A stretch of 64,000 nucleotides of DNA from Oceanobacillus chungangensis. GTDB lineage: Bacteria > Bacillota > Bacilli > Bacillales > Amphibacillaceae. The stretch covers positions 328,829-392,828 of the forward strand of contig NZ_PIOD01000011.1 of assembly GCF_003369565.1 (NCBI RefSeq), in the 5' to 3' direction. The notes under the pieces were generated by a model, which was given only the letters and a program-made list of their open reading frames with translations, was not told the origin of the DNA and made no database searches. Shown one piece after another: positions 34,243-43,208 of the stretch. Position numbers and translations under genes: made by a program. Numbering within the stretch: the stretch's first letter is position 1; the number at the start of each line of letters is the position of its first letter.

Positions 34243-36405
34243 TTAATCATTAAACTCCATCTTCCAGCTGTAGTACACATTATCAGGATTCTTCTCATAG
34301 CTTAAATAGGCATTAAACTTCTTTCCTTTTTTACTCGTTAGGCCCTTAACAAATGCTTTCTTTTTAGCTAGTAGCTGTTTTACCATTGTTTTCGTCGGTT
34401 GTTTCTTCATAGCAGCTAAATATTTATCATTCTTCCAAATCGTAAACTTACAGCCATTTTTCCAATTACTACAACCAAACCCTTTGTATCCTTCAATTAT
34501 ATTCCCACCACATTGTGGACATGTTCCTAATACTTCCTTTGAAATTTTTGGTGAGGTGACTTCATTAATGATCCTATCTTCCGCCTGTTTAATCGTCGCT
34601 ACTGAATCATTGGTGAATTTGAAAACGATATTAAGAAATTCCTGTTTGCTTGCTTTTCCTTTTTGAATATCGGCCAATCCTTTTTCAAGTCGTCCAGTAA
34701 ATTCCAAATCAAACAGATTTTGAACGGGAAACGTTTCAACTAGATTTCTGCCTAGTTCCGTGCAGAGTAGATTTTTACTTTCTGTAGTAATATAGCCAAC
34801 ATATTTTAATTTCTTAATTGTTTCCGCCCTAGTAGCTGGAGTGCCAATGCTAAATCCAGTTAAGATGCTGCCTAACAGTTCTTCACTCTCCTCTTCCTTA
34901 TAACTTCTTCCACATGTTTCCATTACACGAAGTAATGTTTTTTCTGTATGAAGTTTCGGCGGTTTTGTAACATGTGACGTTACCTCTGAGCTTACTAGAC
35001 TTACAGGATCATTGATTTGTACAAAGGGCAAAATCGTATCCTTTGATTGGATTTTCTCTACCTTCTTCCATCCTTCTATGAGCTGAACCTTTCCTTTTGA
35101 AGCAAATAGACCTTTTTGATCAACGTCCACTAATTTTGTCTTTAAACTTGTCTCCTCATACTCTGCAATTGGCATAAACTGCATAATAAACCGATTTTTA
35201 ATTGCAGTATACACAAGCTGCTCGTCACTTGTTAAGCGCTTCGGCTTTAAATAAGTTGGAATAATTGCGCTATGACTCTCCACTTTCGCATTATTAAACA
35301 CGCGCTTCGTTTTCATAAACTTAATTTCTTCTTTATATGGTAAATCTTCTGCATGCGCTTTTAATACATTTGCCGTTTTAGCTACTAGACTCTCCTCTAA
35401 TGCTGTACTTGATGTTCTTGGATATGTGATGAACTTTTTCTCATACAAAGATTGTGCCACTTTTAACACCTTATCCGATGTAAATCCTTTAAACTTGCTC
35501 GTGATGTATCCCTGCAAGTTAGATAGATTGAATAAAAATGGAGGGAATTCTTTCTTCCTATCGACCTGTTTATCAAAAATCAGTGCCTGTTTCCCTTGAA
35601 TCAACTGACGGAGCTGCTCTAAAGTCTCTTTTGACTTGAATTTCTGCTCTTTGTCTTCCACATAAGTTCCCTTGTATTCTTTATTATCCTTCGTTTGGAA
35701 TGTCACGATTAATTTATAGTAATCCTCCGGTACAAAATTTTCGATTTCCTTATCTCGATCATAAATAATCTTTAAGGTGGGCATAAGTACGCGACCAATA
35801 TTTAAAGCCTTTCCTTTGCCCTTTTGGTATTTCAAAGTTGCAACGGAAGTTAAGTTAATGCCAATGATCCAATCTGCCCATTGTCTGCTAATACCAGCAT
35901 CACGCAATGGCTTCATCATTTGATTGGACTGCATATTCTCAAGACCACGGATTACTTCATTCGGTGTCCATTCGTTTAATAATAATCGGTAAACTGGCTT
36001 TGAAGGTACCTGTCCACGGTAGATAATGCTGTCGCCAATGAGCTGTCCTTCTCGATCATAATCACAAGCAGATACGATTAAATCTACATCCTGGCGTTTG
36101 ATTAATGTTTGAACAATTTTTAACTGCTTCGCTGCTCCACCATCTGTTTGTGCACGATTCCTTGGATTGCTTTTTACCTTATATTTAAATGTTGAAGGGA
36201 TGAACGGGAAATTATCCATCTTCCAACTTTTCATCTTACTATCGTAGTCCTTAGCATCATATAATTCTACTAAATGACCAAAAGCCCAAGTAATAAGATA
36301 ATCGTTTCCTTCAAAATAGCCGTCCTTTTTTGTTTTTATTTTTAATGCATCGGCAATGTTTTTTGCTACGGATGGTTTTTCTGCTAAAATTAATGCAAGT
36401 CCCAT
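34243..36405 (-). CDS. topB: DNA topoisomerase III
   Basis: A 720-residue type IA topoisomerase. The N-terminal Toprim domain starts LILAEKPSVAKNIADAL and has the acidic motif CDYDREGQ (DxDxE-type); the active-site tyrosine is in KFITYPRTSS. Near the C-terminus one four-cysteine zinc finger (CPQCGG...GCSNWKNGCKF) is followed by a basic tail. It decatenates DNA during replication and repair. GGGAGG is about 11 bases before the ATG. Monocistronic. Confidence 0.96.
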   Translation of the reverse strand: MGLALILAEKPSVAKNIADALKIKTKKDGYFEGNDYLITWAFGHLVELYDAKDYDSKMKSWKMDNFPFIPSTFKYKVKSNPRNRAQTDGGAAKQLKIVQTLIKRQDVDLIVSACDYDREGQLIGDSIIYRGQVPSKPVYRLLLNEWTPNEVIRGLENMQSNQMMKPLRDAGISRQWADWIIGINLTSVATLKYQKGKGKALNIGRVLMPTLKIIYDRDKEIENFVPEDYYKLIVTFQTKDNKEYKGTYVEDKEQKFKSKETLEQLRQLIQGKQALIFDKQVDRKKEFPPFLFNLSNLQGYITSKFKGFTSDKVLKVAQSLYEKKFITYPRTSSTALEESLVAKTANVLKAHAEDLPYKEEIKFMKTKRVFNNAKVESHSAIIPTYLKPKRLTSDEQLVYTAIKNRFIMQFMPIAEYEETSLKTKLVDVDQKGLFASKGKVQLIEGWKKVEKIQSKDTILPFVQINDPVSLVSSEVTSHVTKPPKLHTEKTLLRVMETCGRSYKEEESEELLGSILTGFSIGTPATRAETIKKLKYVGYITTESKNLLCTELGRNLVETFPVQNLFDLEFTGRLEKGLADIQKGKASKQEFLNIVFKFTNDSVATIKQAEDRIINEVTSPKISKEVLGTCPQCGGNIIEGYKGFGCSNWKNGCKFTIWKNDKYLAAMKKQPTKTMVKQLLAKKKAFVKGLTSKKGKKFNAYLSYEKNPDNVYYSWKMEFND

Positions 36406-36540
36406 TTTTAGGTTTCCCTCCCTATTCTATGTTTGAGATATTGTATTTTTTTCTTCGGTTGAAAAGCTTAGTAATATATCTTTTTTATAGTTGCAATCAG
36501 TTCAGTTCATTAAACGAAGTTGGCCATTGCTCTACTTAAT

Positions 36541-36600
36541 GACTACTCCAGAAATACACTTCAACTTTACGCATAGCTTGCAGTTTATCTCAACTAGTCA
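36541..36600 (+). repeat. Decayed copy of the dispersed repeat
   Basis: CTCCAGAAATACACTTCAAC, TTTACGCATAG and TCTCAACTAGTC line up, with substitutions, with CTCCGAAAATACACTACG, TTTCCGCAGGG and TCTCACCTAGTCC of the 33.1-kb copy. Confidence is limited by the short length. Confidence 0.4.
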
Positions 36601-36735
36601 TTATCATCATTTACTATATATAAGACTCCATATATAATATTAAACCTTAAAAACGAACGTATATTCTTTTTACCAGTTTGGATGATTTATCGCAAAAAGT
36701 CAATCAAAAATGGATACTGGAACGGTTCAAAAACT

Positions 36736-36919
36736 ATGATAACGATGCAAGTTAAAGAAGAGGAACGAAGAGGTTGTCGAAGAAAAAATTGAAGAACTTG
36801 AAGATACACGAAGTCATGTTTTTGCTATCGGTATGGCTGCTGTTTCATTAGAATTGTTCCTTATACTGGAAAAAGCCCTTGTTCAAGCGCTCGTATTAAT
36901 CCCGCGCTCAAACAATTGA
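36736..36919 (+). pseudogene. Remnant of a small membrane-protein gene
   Basis: An ATG at 36736 reads MITMQVKEEE, then a one-base shift at about 36763 gives NEEVVEEKIEELEDTRSHVF followed by a hydrophobic segment AIGMAAVSLELFLILEKALV and the stop at 36917-36919. Neither part is a complete gene alone. No strong ribosome binding site. I do not recognise the family. Confidence 0.4.
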
Positions 36920-36980
36920 CAAACAAACAGTCAAATCAAAACGCCCATCTAAGTTTAAAGTAAATAAAGATTCCTCTATA

Positions 36981-37799
36981 TTAACCAAGTGCTACATCTA
37001 AGATCATCATAATTGTAAAACCAATCATTAAACTCATCGATGCCAAATCCTTATTCCCTTCTTCTTGAGACCCCGGAATCACCTCTTCCGTCACAACAAA
37101 GATCATCGCACCTGCTGCAAAGCTTAGTGCATATGGCATGATTGGCTCTACTAGAGTAACCAACAGGACACCTATTACTGCTGCAACTGGCTCAACCATT
37201 CCCGAAAACTGTCCGTACAGAAAGCTCTTTCTCCTTGAATACCCATCCCGGCGAAGTGGCATTGATACGGCCATTCCCTCTGGTAGATTTTGAACCCCCA
37301 TCCCAATTGCAAGTGCAATTGCCCCAGCTAATGATGCCTGACTAGAACCACTGGCGACGGCACCGAATGCAACACCAACGGCCAAACCTTCAGGTATATT
37401 ATGCATGGTGATTGCTAGAACAAGCAAAGTACTGCGTTTTCTTTTTTTAGGTTGAATCCCTTCCGCTTCATGCATCGGTGCATTCGGATGTAAGTGTGGA
37501 AGTATTTTATCAAGACTTGATAAGAAAATCCCCCCTAACATAAATCCAATTGCTGCCGGAAGCCAAGCTGGAGCACTACTACCACCTGCTCCTATTTCAA
37601 GTGCGGGTGATAATAAAGACCAAAAGCTGGCCGCAATCATCACACCTCCTGCAAATCCTAGCATTGCATCCATAAACTTTTGATTTACTGTTCTTGTTGT
37701 AAATACAATTGCCGCACCTAGTGCAGTCATACCCCAAGTGAATAAACTCGCAATTAACGTTTGAACAAGGGGATCAAGCTCTAAGAAAAAATCGACCAT
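36981..37799 (-). CDS. ZIP-family divalent metal transporter
   Basis: A 272-residue membrane protein with eight predicted helices, moving zinc, iron or manganese into the cytoplasm. Helices 4 and 5 carry the metal-site motifs HNIPEGLAVGVAFG and QNLPEGMAVSMPLR; the loop between helices 3 and 4 has a short His-containing stretch (LPHLHPNAPMHEAEG). The ATG at 37799 follows AAGGAG by nine bases; the upstream open-frame codons lack such a site. It resembles ZupT/GufA-type proteins. The exact metal is not predictable. Confidence 0.9.
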   Translation of the reverse strand: MVDFFLELDPLVQTLIASLFTWGMTALGAAIVFTTRTVNQKFMDAMLGFAGGVMIAASFWSLLSPALEIGAGGSSAPAWLPAAIGFMLGGIFLSSLDKILPHLHPNAPMHEAEGIQPKKRKRSTLLVLAITMHNIPEGLAVGVAFGAVASGSSQASLAGAIALAIGMGVQNLPEGMAVSMPLRRDGYSRRKSFLYGQFSGMVEPVAAVIGVLLVTLVEPIMPYALSFAAGAMIFVVTEEVIPGSQEEGNKDLASMSLMIGFTIMMILDVALG

Positions 37800-38059
37800 A
37801 TGAAAAGACTCCTTACTTAAAATATTTACAAAAATATGCAACTACGTTAAAATGTTTACCCCAGCAAAAACTTTAACCCCAAGAAACAAAAATGTCAATT
37901 AATTAGCAGTGGTCTATAGATATTATGATTGTTTACGTTTTATCAGTGCAATCTTTTCACCCCGCAAACTAGTTTATTAGTACCCTCTATACCCAGATCT
38001 AAATATTATCATTCGTTTTTTTCTCAATCTATGAACTACATGGATAAATCTGTTAATAT

Positions 38060-39421
38060 TCAGCCGAAAAAGTCGATAATATTGACAATTTCATCCTCGA
38101 TTAACTTTCCATCCTCTTCATTTAATAAATTATTTATCATTATTGAGAAAATCAAGTTATTGTGATTTTTCGTTGTAATATAACCTGAGAGTGTGCTCAC
38201 ACCTTCTATTGTCCCCGTTTTCGCCTTTACGAGTATACCTTTCATTCTTTCTCGCAACGTTCCACCAACCATCCGATCATCCTCCCCTGCAGCAGGAAGT
38301 GCATTTAGAAATGAAGGAAACCAGTCCGCTTTTTGTACTTCGTATAGAAGATGCGTTATTTCATTAGCTGGAATTAGATTATTATGGGATATACCTGATC
38401 CATCTTTAATTTGTATCGTTTCCATATTAATACCTAGTTTAACCATCTCCCGCTTCACGACTGCTAGTCCATTCTTCCAGCTTCCTTCCCCATCAACTTT
38501 CTTGCCCATTTCTTTAACTAAAATCTCCGCATGGCCATTATTGCTAAGTTTCATTAGTGGAATCAGTAATTCAACTAATGGAATCGAATTACGTGATACG
38601 ATCAATTGGCTATCTTTAGGAGTATTTCCTAGCCTTGAGGCTCCACGATGGATTATCCCCTCTTTTTCCAATACACGAGTAAAAAGATTCAATGCATACA
38701 GTGACGGATCTGGGACAGACATAAATTCCTTTCGCTTCACTGAACCGAGCATTAAATTTCCATTGATACAAATGACATTTGAACCATAGCCTCTTGTAAT
38801 AACGAGCTCATCTTCTGATGCTTCTTCTGCTGTCACCGCATTATTTTCAATCTCAATAATATCAGTTTTTGGAAAAATGGAATAAGCTGGTTTGTCGCCA
38901 ATAACATTAGCAGCTGTCACTTCAACAATGATTGAACCAGTATCATAATCTTCGTTCGGCGATGCTGTTAATGCGGATACTTGGGCACCATAATAATATT
39001 GCTCATCCGTCCAAACTAGATCAGGAGAAATCCGGTCCTTGTCATACCAAGTATCATCACCGATGATATCTCCTTCAATTTTATTGATTCCATTACTGAG
39101 TAATTGTTTGGAAAGACTAATAATAGCGGATGGTACTAAGGTGGGGTCACCTTTTCCAACAAAATATAAATTGCCCTTCAATGTCGCTCCTACAGTAGTC
39201 CCGGTCATTCTTATCTCTGTTGGAAATGTATAATCCTTGCCAAGAACAGCTAATGCAGCTGCACTAGTAAATAGTTTCATATTTGACGCTGGATGCAGAC
39301 GAACACAGCTCATATGTTCATATAGTTTTTCACCTGAAGATTGTGAGAGGATACAAACACCAATTAACGAACCGCGTAATTTTATTTCGTTTTTAATATA
39401 GTTATCAATTTGCTCCTTCAT
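38060..39421 (-). CDS. PBP4-type D-alanyl-D-alanine carboxypeptidase, no signal peptide
   Basis: A 453-residue member of peptidase family S13 (DacB/DacC). The three active-site motifs are present: SNMK (Ser46-Lys49), SNN (in KLSNNGHAEIL) and KTGT (in VKAKTGTIEG). Such enzymes trim or cleave peptidoglycan peptides outside the cell. Here the protein begins MKEQIDNYIKNEIKLRGSLI with no signal peptide, and AAGGGGA just before the ATG confirms this start. Either it uses non-classical export, works inside the cell (for example the mother cell), or the 5' end was lost. Confidence 0.88.
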   Translation of the reverse strand: MKEQIDNYIKNEIKLRGSLIGVCILSQSSGEKLYEHMSCVRLHPASNMKLFTSAAALAVLGKDYTFPTEIRMTGTTVGATLKGNLYFVGKGDPTLVPSAIISLSKQLLSNGINKIEGDIIGDDTWYDKDRISPDLVWTDEQYYYGAQVSALTASPNEDYDTGSIIVEVTAANVIGDKPAYSIFPKTDIIEIENNAVTAEEASEDELVITRGYGSNVICINGNLMLGSVKRKEFMSVPDPSLYALNLFTRVLEKEGIIHRGASRLGNTPKDSQLIVSRNSIPLVELLIPLMKLSNNGHAEILVKEMGKKVDGEGSWKNGLAVVKREMVKLGINMETIQIKDGSGISHNNLIPANEITHLLYEVQKADWFPSFLNALPAAGEDDRMVGGTLRERMKGILVKAKTGTIEGVSTLSGYITTKNHNNLIFSIMINNLLNEEDGKLIEDEIVNIIDFFG

Positions 39422-39578
39422 TATTTGTCCCCTTGTATATAGATTGAGAATTAGTGATGCACTGTTAACCTATTTCTACAGGATATCAGCAGATTCCTCT
39501 ATTGGATTTTCTAACTATTTTATGTTGTAATCCTTTACTTATTATAAAAAAAGTTTAATTTATAGTATCATTGCCCTT

Positions 39579-39605
39579 ACTTTGGAACATTTTCTTCATA
39601 TAATA
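39579..39605 (+). promoter_or_regulatory. Sigma-K-type promoter of the second yjcZ-like gene
   Basis: AC (39579-39580), 16 bases, CATATAATA (39597-39605): same elements and spacing as at 17.9 kb. Confidence 0.55.
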
Positions 39606-39634
39606 CTAAGGTAAACTGGAATGGGGGTGACAAA

Positions 39635-39748
39635 ATGAGTGAACAATACGGTGGCGGTGGCGGTAGTTATGGTAACAGTGGATTTGCATTGATTGTTGTT
39701 CTATTTATCTTGTTAATTATTGTTGGAACTGCTTTTATTTATAATTAA
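39635..39748 (+). CDS. YjcZ-family sporulation protein, copy 2
   Basis: A 37-residue protein: MSEQYGGGGGSYGNSG followed by the hydrophobic segment [20 protein letters not shown]. The hydrophobic half is nearly identical to that of the copy at 18.0 kb, so the two are paralogues. GGGGGTGA lies four bases before the ATG. Too short for usual calling. Confidence 0.83.
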   Translation: MSEQYGGGGGSYGNSGFALIVVLFILLIIVGTAFIYN

Positions 39749-39826
39749 GTCTTAACTAGCATCATATCATCAGCTTATCTATATTTCCTCCTCGATCGGA
39801 TAGCGGTTGATTAAATCAATTAATTT

Positions 39827-39850
39827 GGGATGCTTTTGCATCCCTTTTTT
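39827..39850 (+). terminator. Terminator of yjcZ-like copy 2
   Basis: Stem GGGATGC/GCATCCC, loop TTTT, then seven T. Confidence 0.85.
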
Positions 39851-39900
39851 ACTTTCGCGAATTAGCAATGACCTTAGTTACAATTGTCTAAATAAATTAA

Positions 39901-39941
39901 AAAGAAATGACCTCTCTTTTTAAAGTGTAGGTCATTTCTTT
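39901..39941 (-). terminator. Terminator downstream of the decayed binding-protein gene
   Basis: Perfect 13-bp stem AAAGAAATGACCT/AGGTCATTTCTTT; U-rich on both strands. It sits just past the pseudogene's original stop. Confidence 0.7.
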
Positions 39942-39946
39942 TATCC

Positions 39947-40405
39947 TTAAAAATCTACATATGGAACTTGTTGAAGCATCCTCTCAAAAAATTGAATGGC
40001 AAGTTTAGAAAGACTTCCATCATCACGCATTCCTTGTAATGCTTGGTTATAATTTCAACGTCAATTCGCCCACTCTCTATCGAGCTATCAATACCCATAA
40101 TCTCAAATGTTATATCTAGTTCTAGACAATCTGCTTTCCCGCATTACTTCTACACCATAGCCAGCAAGCTCATCTTCATTGCCTTTTCCATCTTCATAAT
40201 ACGAAGCTGGAAACAACGTACCGGAAGTTCTTACAACAATTTCTCCATCTTCTTGATTTTCTCCCCATTTACAATCCGTGTTATTCGAATCATTACTACT
40301 TGTTTCATTTTCACTTAGATTTCCACAGGACCACAGAATAAATGAAACCATTAATAAAACAATCAATATCCAAAAATACTTATCACCTAGACCCTTGAAC
40401 GGCAT
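39947..40405 (-). pseudogene. Decayed amino-acid ABC transporter binding lipoprotein
   Basis: The 5' part encodes a lipoprotein signal (lipobox LWSC) and the start of a periplasmic-binding domain (GEIVVRTSGTLFPASYY, then GYGVEVMRE). A frame change follows, continuing as ADCLELDITFEIMGIDSSI and ESGRIDVE. Next, most of the protein is missing: the sequence jumps, in another frame, to a typical C-terminus (NQALQGMRDDGSLSKLAIQF) and a stop at 39947. This fits a polar amino acid or cystine-binding protein (TcyJ/TcyK-like) with at least one frameshift and a large internal deletion. Confidence 0.8.
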
Positions 40406-40504
40406 TCAAGATTTGAAAAACGAAGAGCGATGTAATCAAGCAAATACAATCTTACATTATTTCTAGGAAATAAGAGAGAATAATTAATAAAGGAGGTAAT
40501 TGCA

Positions 40505-40606
40505 TTGGTAAAAGGGAAAACAAAAACGAAGAATAAAAACAAGGAAGAGCTAAACGAGATGAAGAACAAAAATAAATTTAAACGGAACCGGCCCCCTGGC
40601 AATTAA
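40505..40606 (+). CDS. Very basic 33-residue protein
   Basis: TTG start eight bases after AAAGGAGG. The product (MVKGKTKTKNKNKEELNEMK, then a Lys/Asn/Arg-rich end with PPGN) is strongly basic, like several minor small acid-soluble or DNA-associated spore proteins, but I cannot match it to a named family. A 13-bp hairpin follows the stop. Too short for normal calling. Confidence 0.55.
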   Translation: MVKGKTKTKNKNKEELNEMKNKNKFKRNRPPGN

Positions 40607-40614
40607 CTGAGAAT

Positions 40615-40644
40615 AGCAATACCACTGGCATCAGTGGTATTGCT
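40615..40644. terminator. Hairpin between the small basic gene and the convergent MFS gene
   Basis: Perfect 13-bp stem AGCAATACCACTG/CAGTGGTATTGCT with four-base loop; T-run is poor on either strand. Confidence 0.6.
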
Positions 40645-40688
40645 TGAATTAGAAATATTTCAGTTTTAATTTCTGGGAATAAATATCT

Positions 40689-41909
40689 TCAAATTTTATA
40701 TTTCACCAATGAAAAATAAACAACTAACGACATCATACTACAAATGATAATCACAATTCCCATCGGTAATGCATTGTATTCCCCTCCAAGACCAACCAGC
40801 GGGGAAACGAGCGCACCACCACCAAAAGGAAGAATACCTAAAAATGCGGAAGCACTCCCTGCTGATTTCCCTTGTCGTTCCATCCCTAGTGAAAAACTAG
40901 CAGTTCCAACCATTCCCATACTTGATACAACGAGGAAAAGTGCAGGAATTAAAGCCCATAATGGAAGTGTAAACAACACAGCTATTAAGAGTAGGATACT
41001 ACCAATAACAGAGATCATAATACCTATTAATAATAGGGTCAATTCATCCATTTTATTAGCTAACCTACTTGTTAATTGGGCTGCAATTATAATCCCCACG
41101 CCGTTCGCCGCAAATATTAGTGAGAATTGCTGTGGTGTTACCCCATAAATATTTTGCAATACAAACGGTGATCCAGCGATGTACGCAAACATACTCATCG
41201 ATATAAAGGATTGGGCAAGTGCAATCCCCATGAATACATGATCTTTCAATAGAACACGAAACGTTTTTAATACTGCAACAATACTTGCCTCAGACCTTTT
41301 TTCAATTGGCAACGTTTCAGGTAGTGATACGATTACAGATAATAACATGATGAGTCCAATCACGCTTAGAATAACAAATACTGCCGGCCACGAAACCCAA
41401 TTTAATACAGCTCCACCAAATATCGGTGCTAAAATTGGGGCAGCACCATTAACAAGGGAGAGCAGTGCAATAAATTTCGTCAAATCTTTTCCAGTATACA
41501 TATCACGTGCAGATGCACGAGCAATAACAATTCCTGCTGCACCCGATACCCCTTGAATAAATCGTAATCCAATGAACACCCAAATATTTGGGGCAAATAC
41601 ACAAAGGAGTGATGCAACAGAATAAATAATCAATGTTGATACTAGCGGACGCCGTCGTCCCTGAATATCACTTAATGGGCCAAAGATAAGCTGTCCAGTC
41701 GCAAGTCCTAACAAGCAGGCTGTTAAACTTAATTGGGCAAGAGATGCAGTCGTGTGTAAATCAACGGTTACTATAGGAAGTGCCGGTAAATACATATCCA
41801 TTGATAATGGTCCAAATGCGGTGAGCAATCCTAGCAATAAGACAATCCACACTTTACTGAATCGATTTGGCTTCAGCTGGCTTTCAACTTTATTTTCTAG
41901 TCCATTCAT
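40689..41909 (-). CDS. Bcr/CflA-family multidrug efflux MFS transporter
   Basis: A 406-residue protein with 12 membrane helices. The start of helix 1 (LLTAFGPLSMDMYLPALP) and motif A between helices 2 and 3 (GPLSDIQGRRRPL) identify the Bcr/CflA drug-proton antiporters; motif C-like glycines occur in helix 5. GAGAGGGAAG is nine bases before the ATG. It may export drugs or a metabolite. It lies alone, with the aldo-keto reductase gene upstream behind a terminator. Confidence 0.9.
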   Translation of the reverse strand: MNGLENKVESQLKPNRFSKVWIVLLLGLLTAFGPLSMDMYLPALPIVTVDLHTTASLAQLSLTACLLGLATGQLIFGPLSDIQGRRRPLVSTLIIYSVASLLCVFAPNIWVFIGLRFIQGVSGAAGIVIARASARDMYTGKDLTKFIALLSLVNGAAPILAPIFGGAVLNWVSWPAVFVILSVIGLIMLLSVIVSLPETLPIEKRSEASIVAVLKTFRVLLKDHVFMGIALAQSFISMSMFAYIAGSPFVLQNIYGVTPQQFSLIFAANGVGIIIAAQLTSRLANKMDELTLLLIGIMISVIGSILLLIAVLFTLPLWALIPALFLVVSSMGMVGTASFSLGMERQGKSAGSASAFLGILPFGGGALVSPLVGLGGEYNALPMGIVIIICSMMSLVVYFSLVKYKI

Positions 41910-42014
41910 AAATCGATTCTTCCCTCTCTAAAAAACATCATGTAAAATAGGATAATTCTAATTAAGTAAATCCAATAATAGAATAGGAACTGGACGGATG
42001 ATGATTCTCGACAC

Positions 42015-42055
42015 GAAAAAAAGGAGCTTCCACCTAAATTTATAGTAGTGAAAGC
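42015..42055 (-). terminator. Terminator of the aldo-keto reductase gene
   Basis: GCTTTCAC/GTGGAAGC stem (one G-U pair) with the minus strand ending in CCUUUUUUU. Confidence 0.75.
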
Positions 42056-42120
42056 ACTTTTTATATAAATGCTACTCTCCAAACTGAAACGCTGTATTCC
42101 GCCGCTATTCTTATCTTGTA

Positions 42121-42963
42121 TTAAAACTCTTCATATTCTGCCGGATCCTGGTTTTTATTTCTACCATCTGGACGAGTAAGTTCTGCAACCAGTTCCATTT
42201 CTGCATCACTTAGTGAGAAATCAAAAATCGATATATTTTCCAGCTGGCGAACAGGCGATGCAGACTTAGGAATAGGAATTGCTCCAAGTTGGTGATGCCA
42301 GCGTAAAATGACCTGTGAAATAGTCTTATTATGTGAATCAGCAATTTTCTGCAATTTATCGTTTTGTAATACATCATTTGCTCTTGCGAGCGGACTCCAA
42401 GACTCTGTTTTCACGTTATGTTCCATATGCCATTTTCTTTGCTCTTCTTGATTGAAAAATGGATGTAATTCGATTTGATTAATACTTGGTAATACACCAG
42501 TCTCCTTCTCTAATCGAACTAAATGTTCTGGCAAGAAATTACAAACTCCGATTGAACGAATGAGTCCCCATTTTTTAGCATCAATTAATGCTTGCCAAGC
42601 TTCAACATAATGATCCTGCTTCGGATTTGGCCAATGAATTAGATATAAATCATAGTAATCTAGATTTGCACGGTATAAAGATTCCTGAATTGTTGTAACT
42701 GCTTTATTGTACTCATGATAGCGTCCAGGTAGTTTCGATGTTATTCGTAATTCCTCTCTTGGAACAGTGCTGCGGCGAATTGCCTCCCCTACCGTACCTT
42801 CATTTTCATAATTATAAGCGGTATCAATTAGTCGATAACCTATTTCAATAGCACTTGTTATCGCGCTCGCACCCGCATTTCCGTTAAGCCCATATGTACC
42901 AAGACCAATAACCGGAACTGAAGTCCCATCGTTTAATGTAATTTCTTCAACCGTTTTACTCAC
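42121..42963 (-). CDS. Aldo-keto reductase
   Basis: A 280-residue TIM-barrel NADPH oxidoreductase. The catalytic tetrad is visible: Asp in LIDTAYNYENE with Tyr in the same motif, Lys in ITSKLPG, and His in YLIHWPNP. The coenzyme segment IPIPKSASPVRQLENI is near the C-terminus. The length and motifs fit the YvgN/YtbE group, which reduces methylglyoxal and other aldehydes. The gene is monocistronic, with GGGGA before the ATG. The physiological substrate is unknown. Confidence 0.92.
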   Translation of the reverse strand: MSKTVEEITLNDGTSVPVIGLGTYGLNGNAGASAITSAIEIGYRLIDTAYNYENEGTVGEAIRRSTVPREELRITSKLPGRYHEYNKAVTTIQESLYRANLDYYDLYLIHWPNPKQDHYVEAWQALIDAKKWGLIRSIGVCNFLPEHLVRLEKETGVLPSINQIELHPFFNQEEQRKWHMEHNVKTESWSPLARANDVLQNDKLQKIADSHNKTISQVILRWHHQLGAIPIPKSASPVRQLENISIFDFSLSDAEMELVAELTRPDGRNKNQDPAEYEEF

Positions 42964-43208
42964 TAATAATCTCCCCTTTAATCAGTATTAAAATCCTATC
43001 ATCAATGCATTTAGCGTACCATTAACAGGTTGCGAAATTCAAATAATTCAGCTTATTAATGAGTGTCTGCCTCTTCCCGATTAATGTAGAATTTTTTAGT
43101 CCGGATACTTAAATTATAGCTATATACAGTTTACAAAGTGTTTACATATTGAAATTTCTGGTAAACTGTATTAGAACTTAATCAAATTAATTAACTGGGG
43201 GTAAAAGT

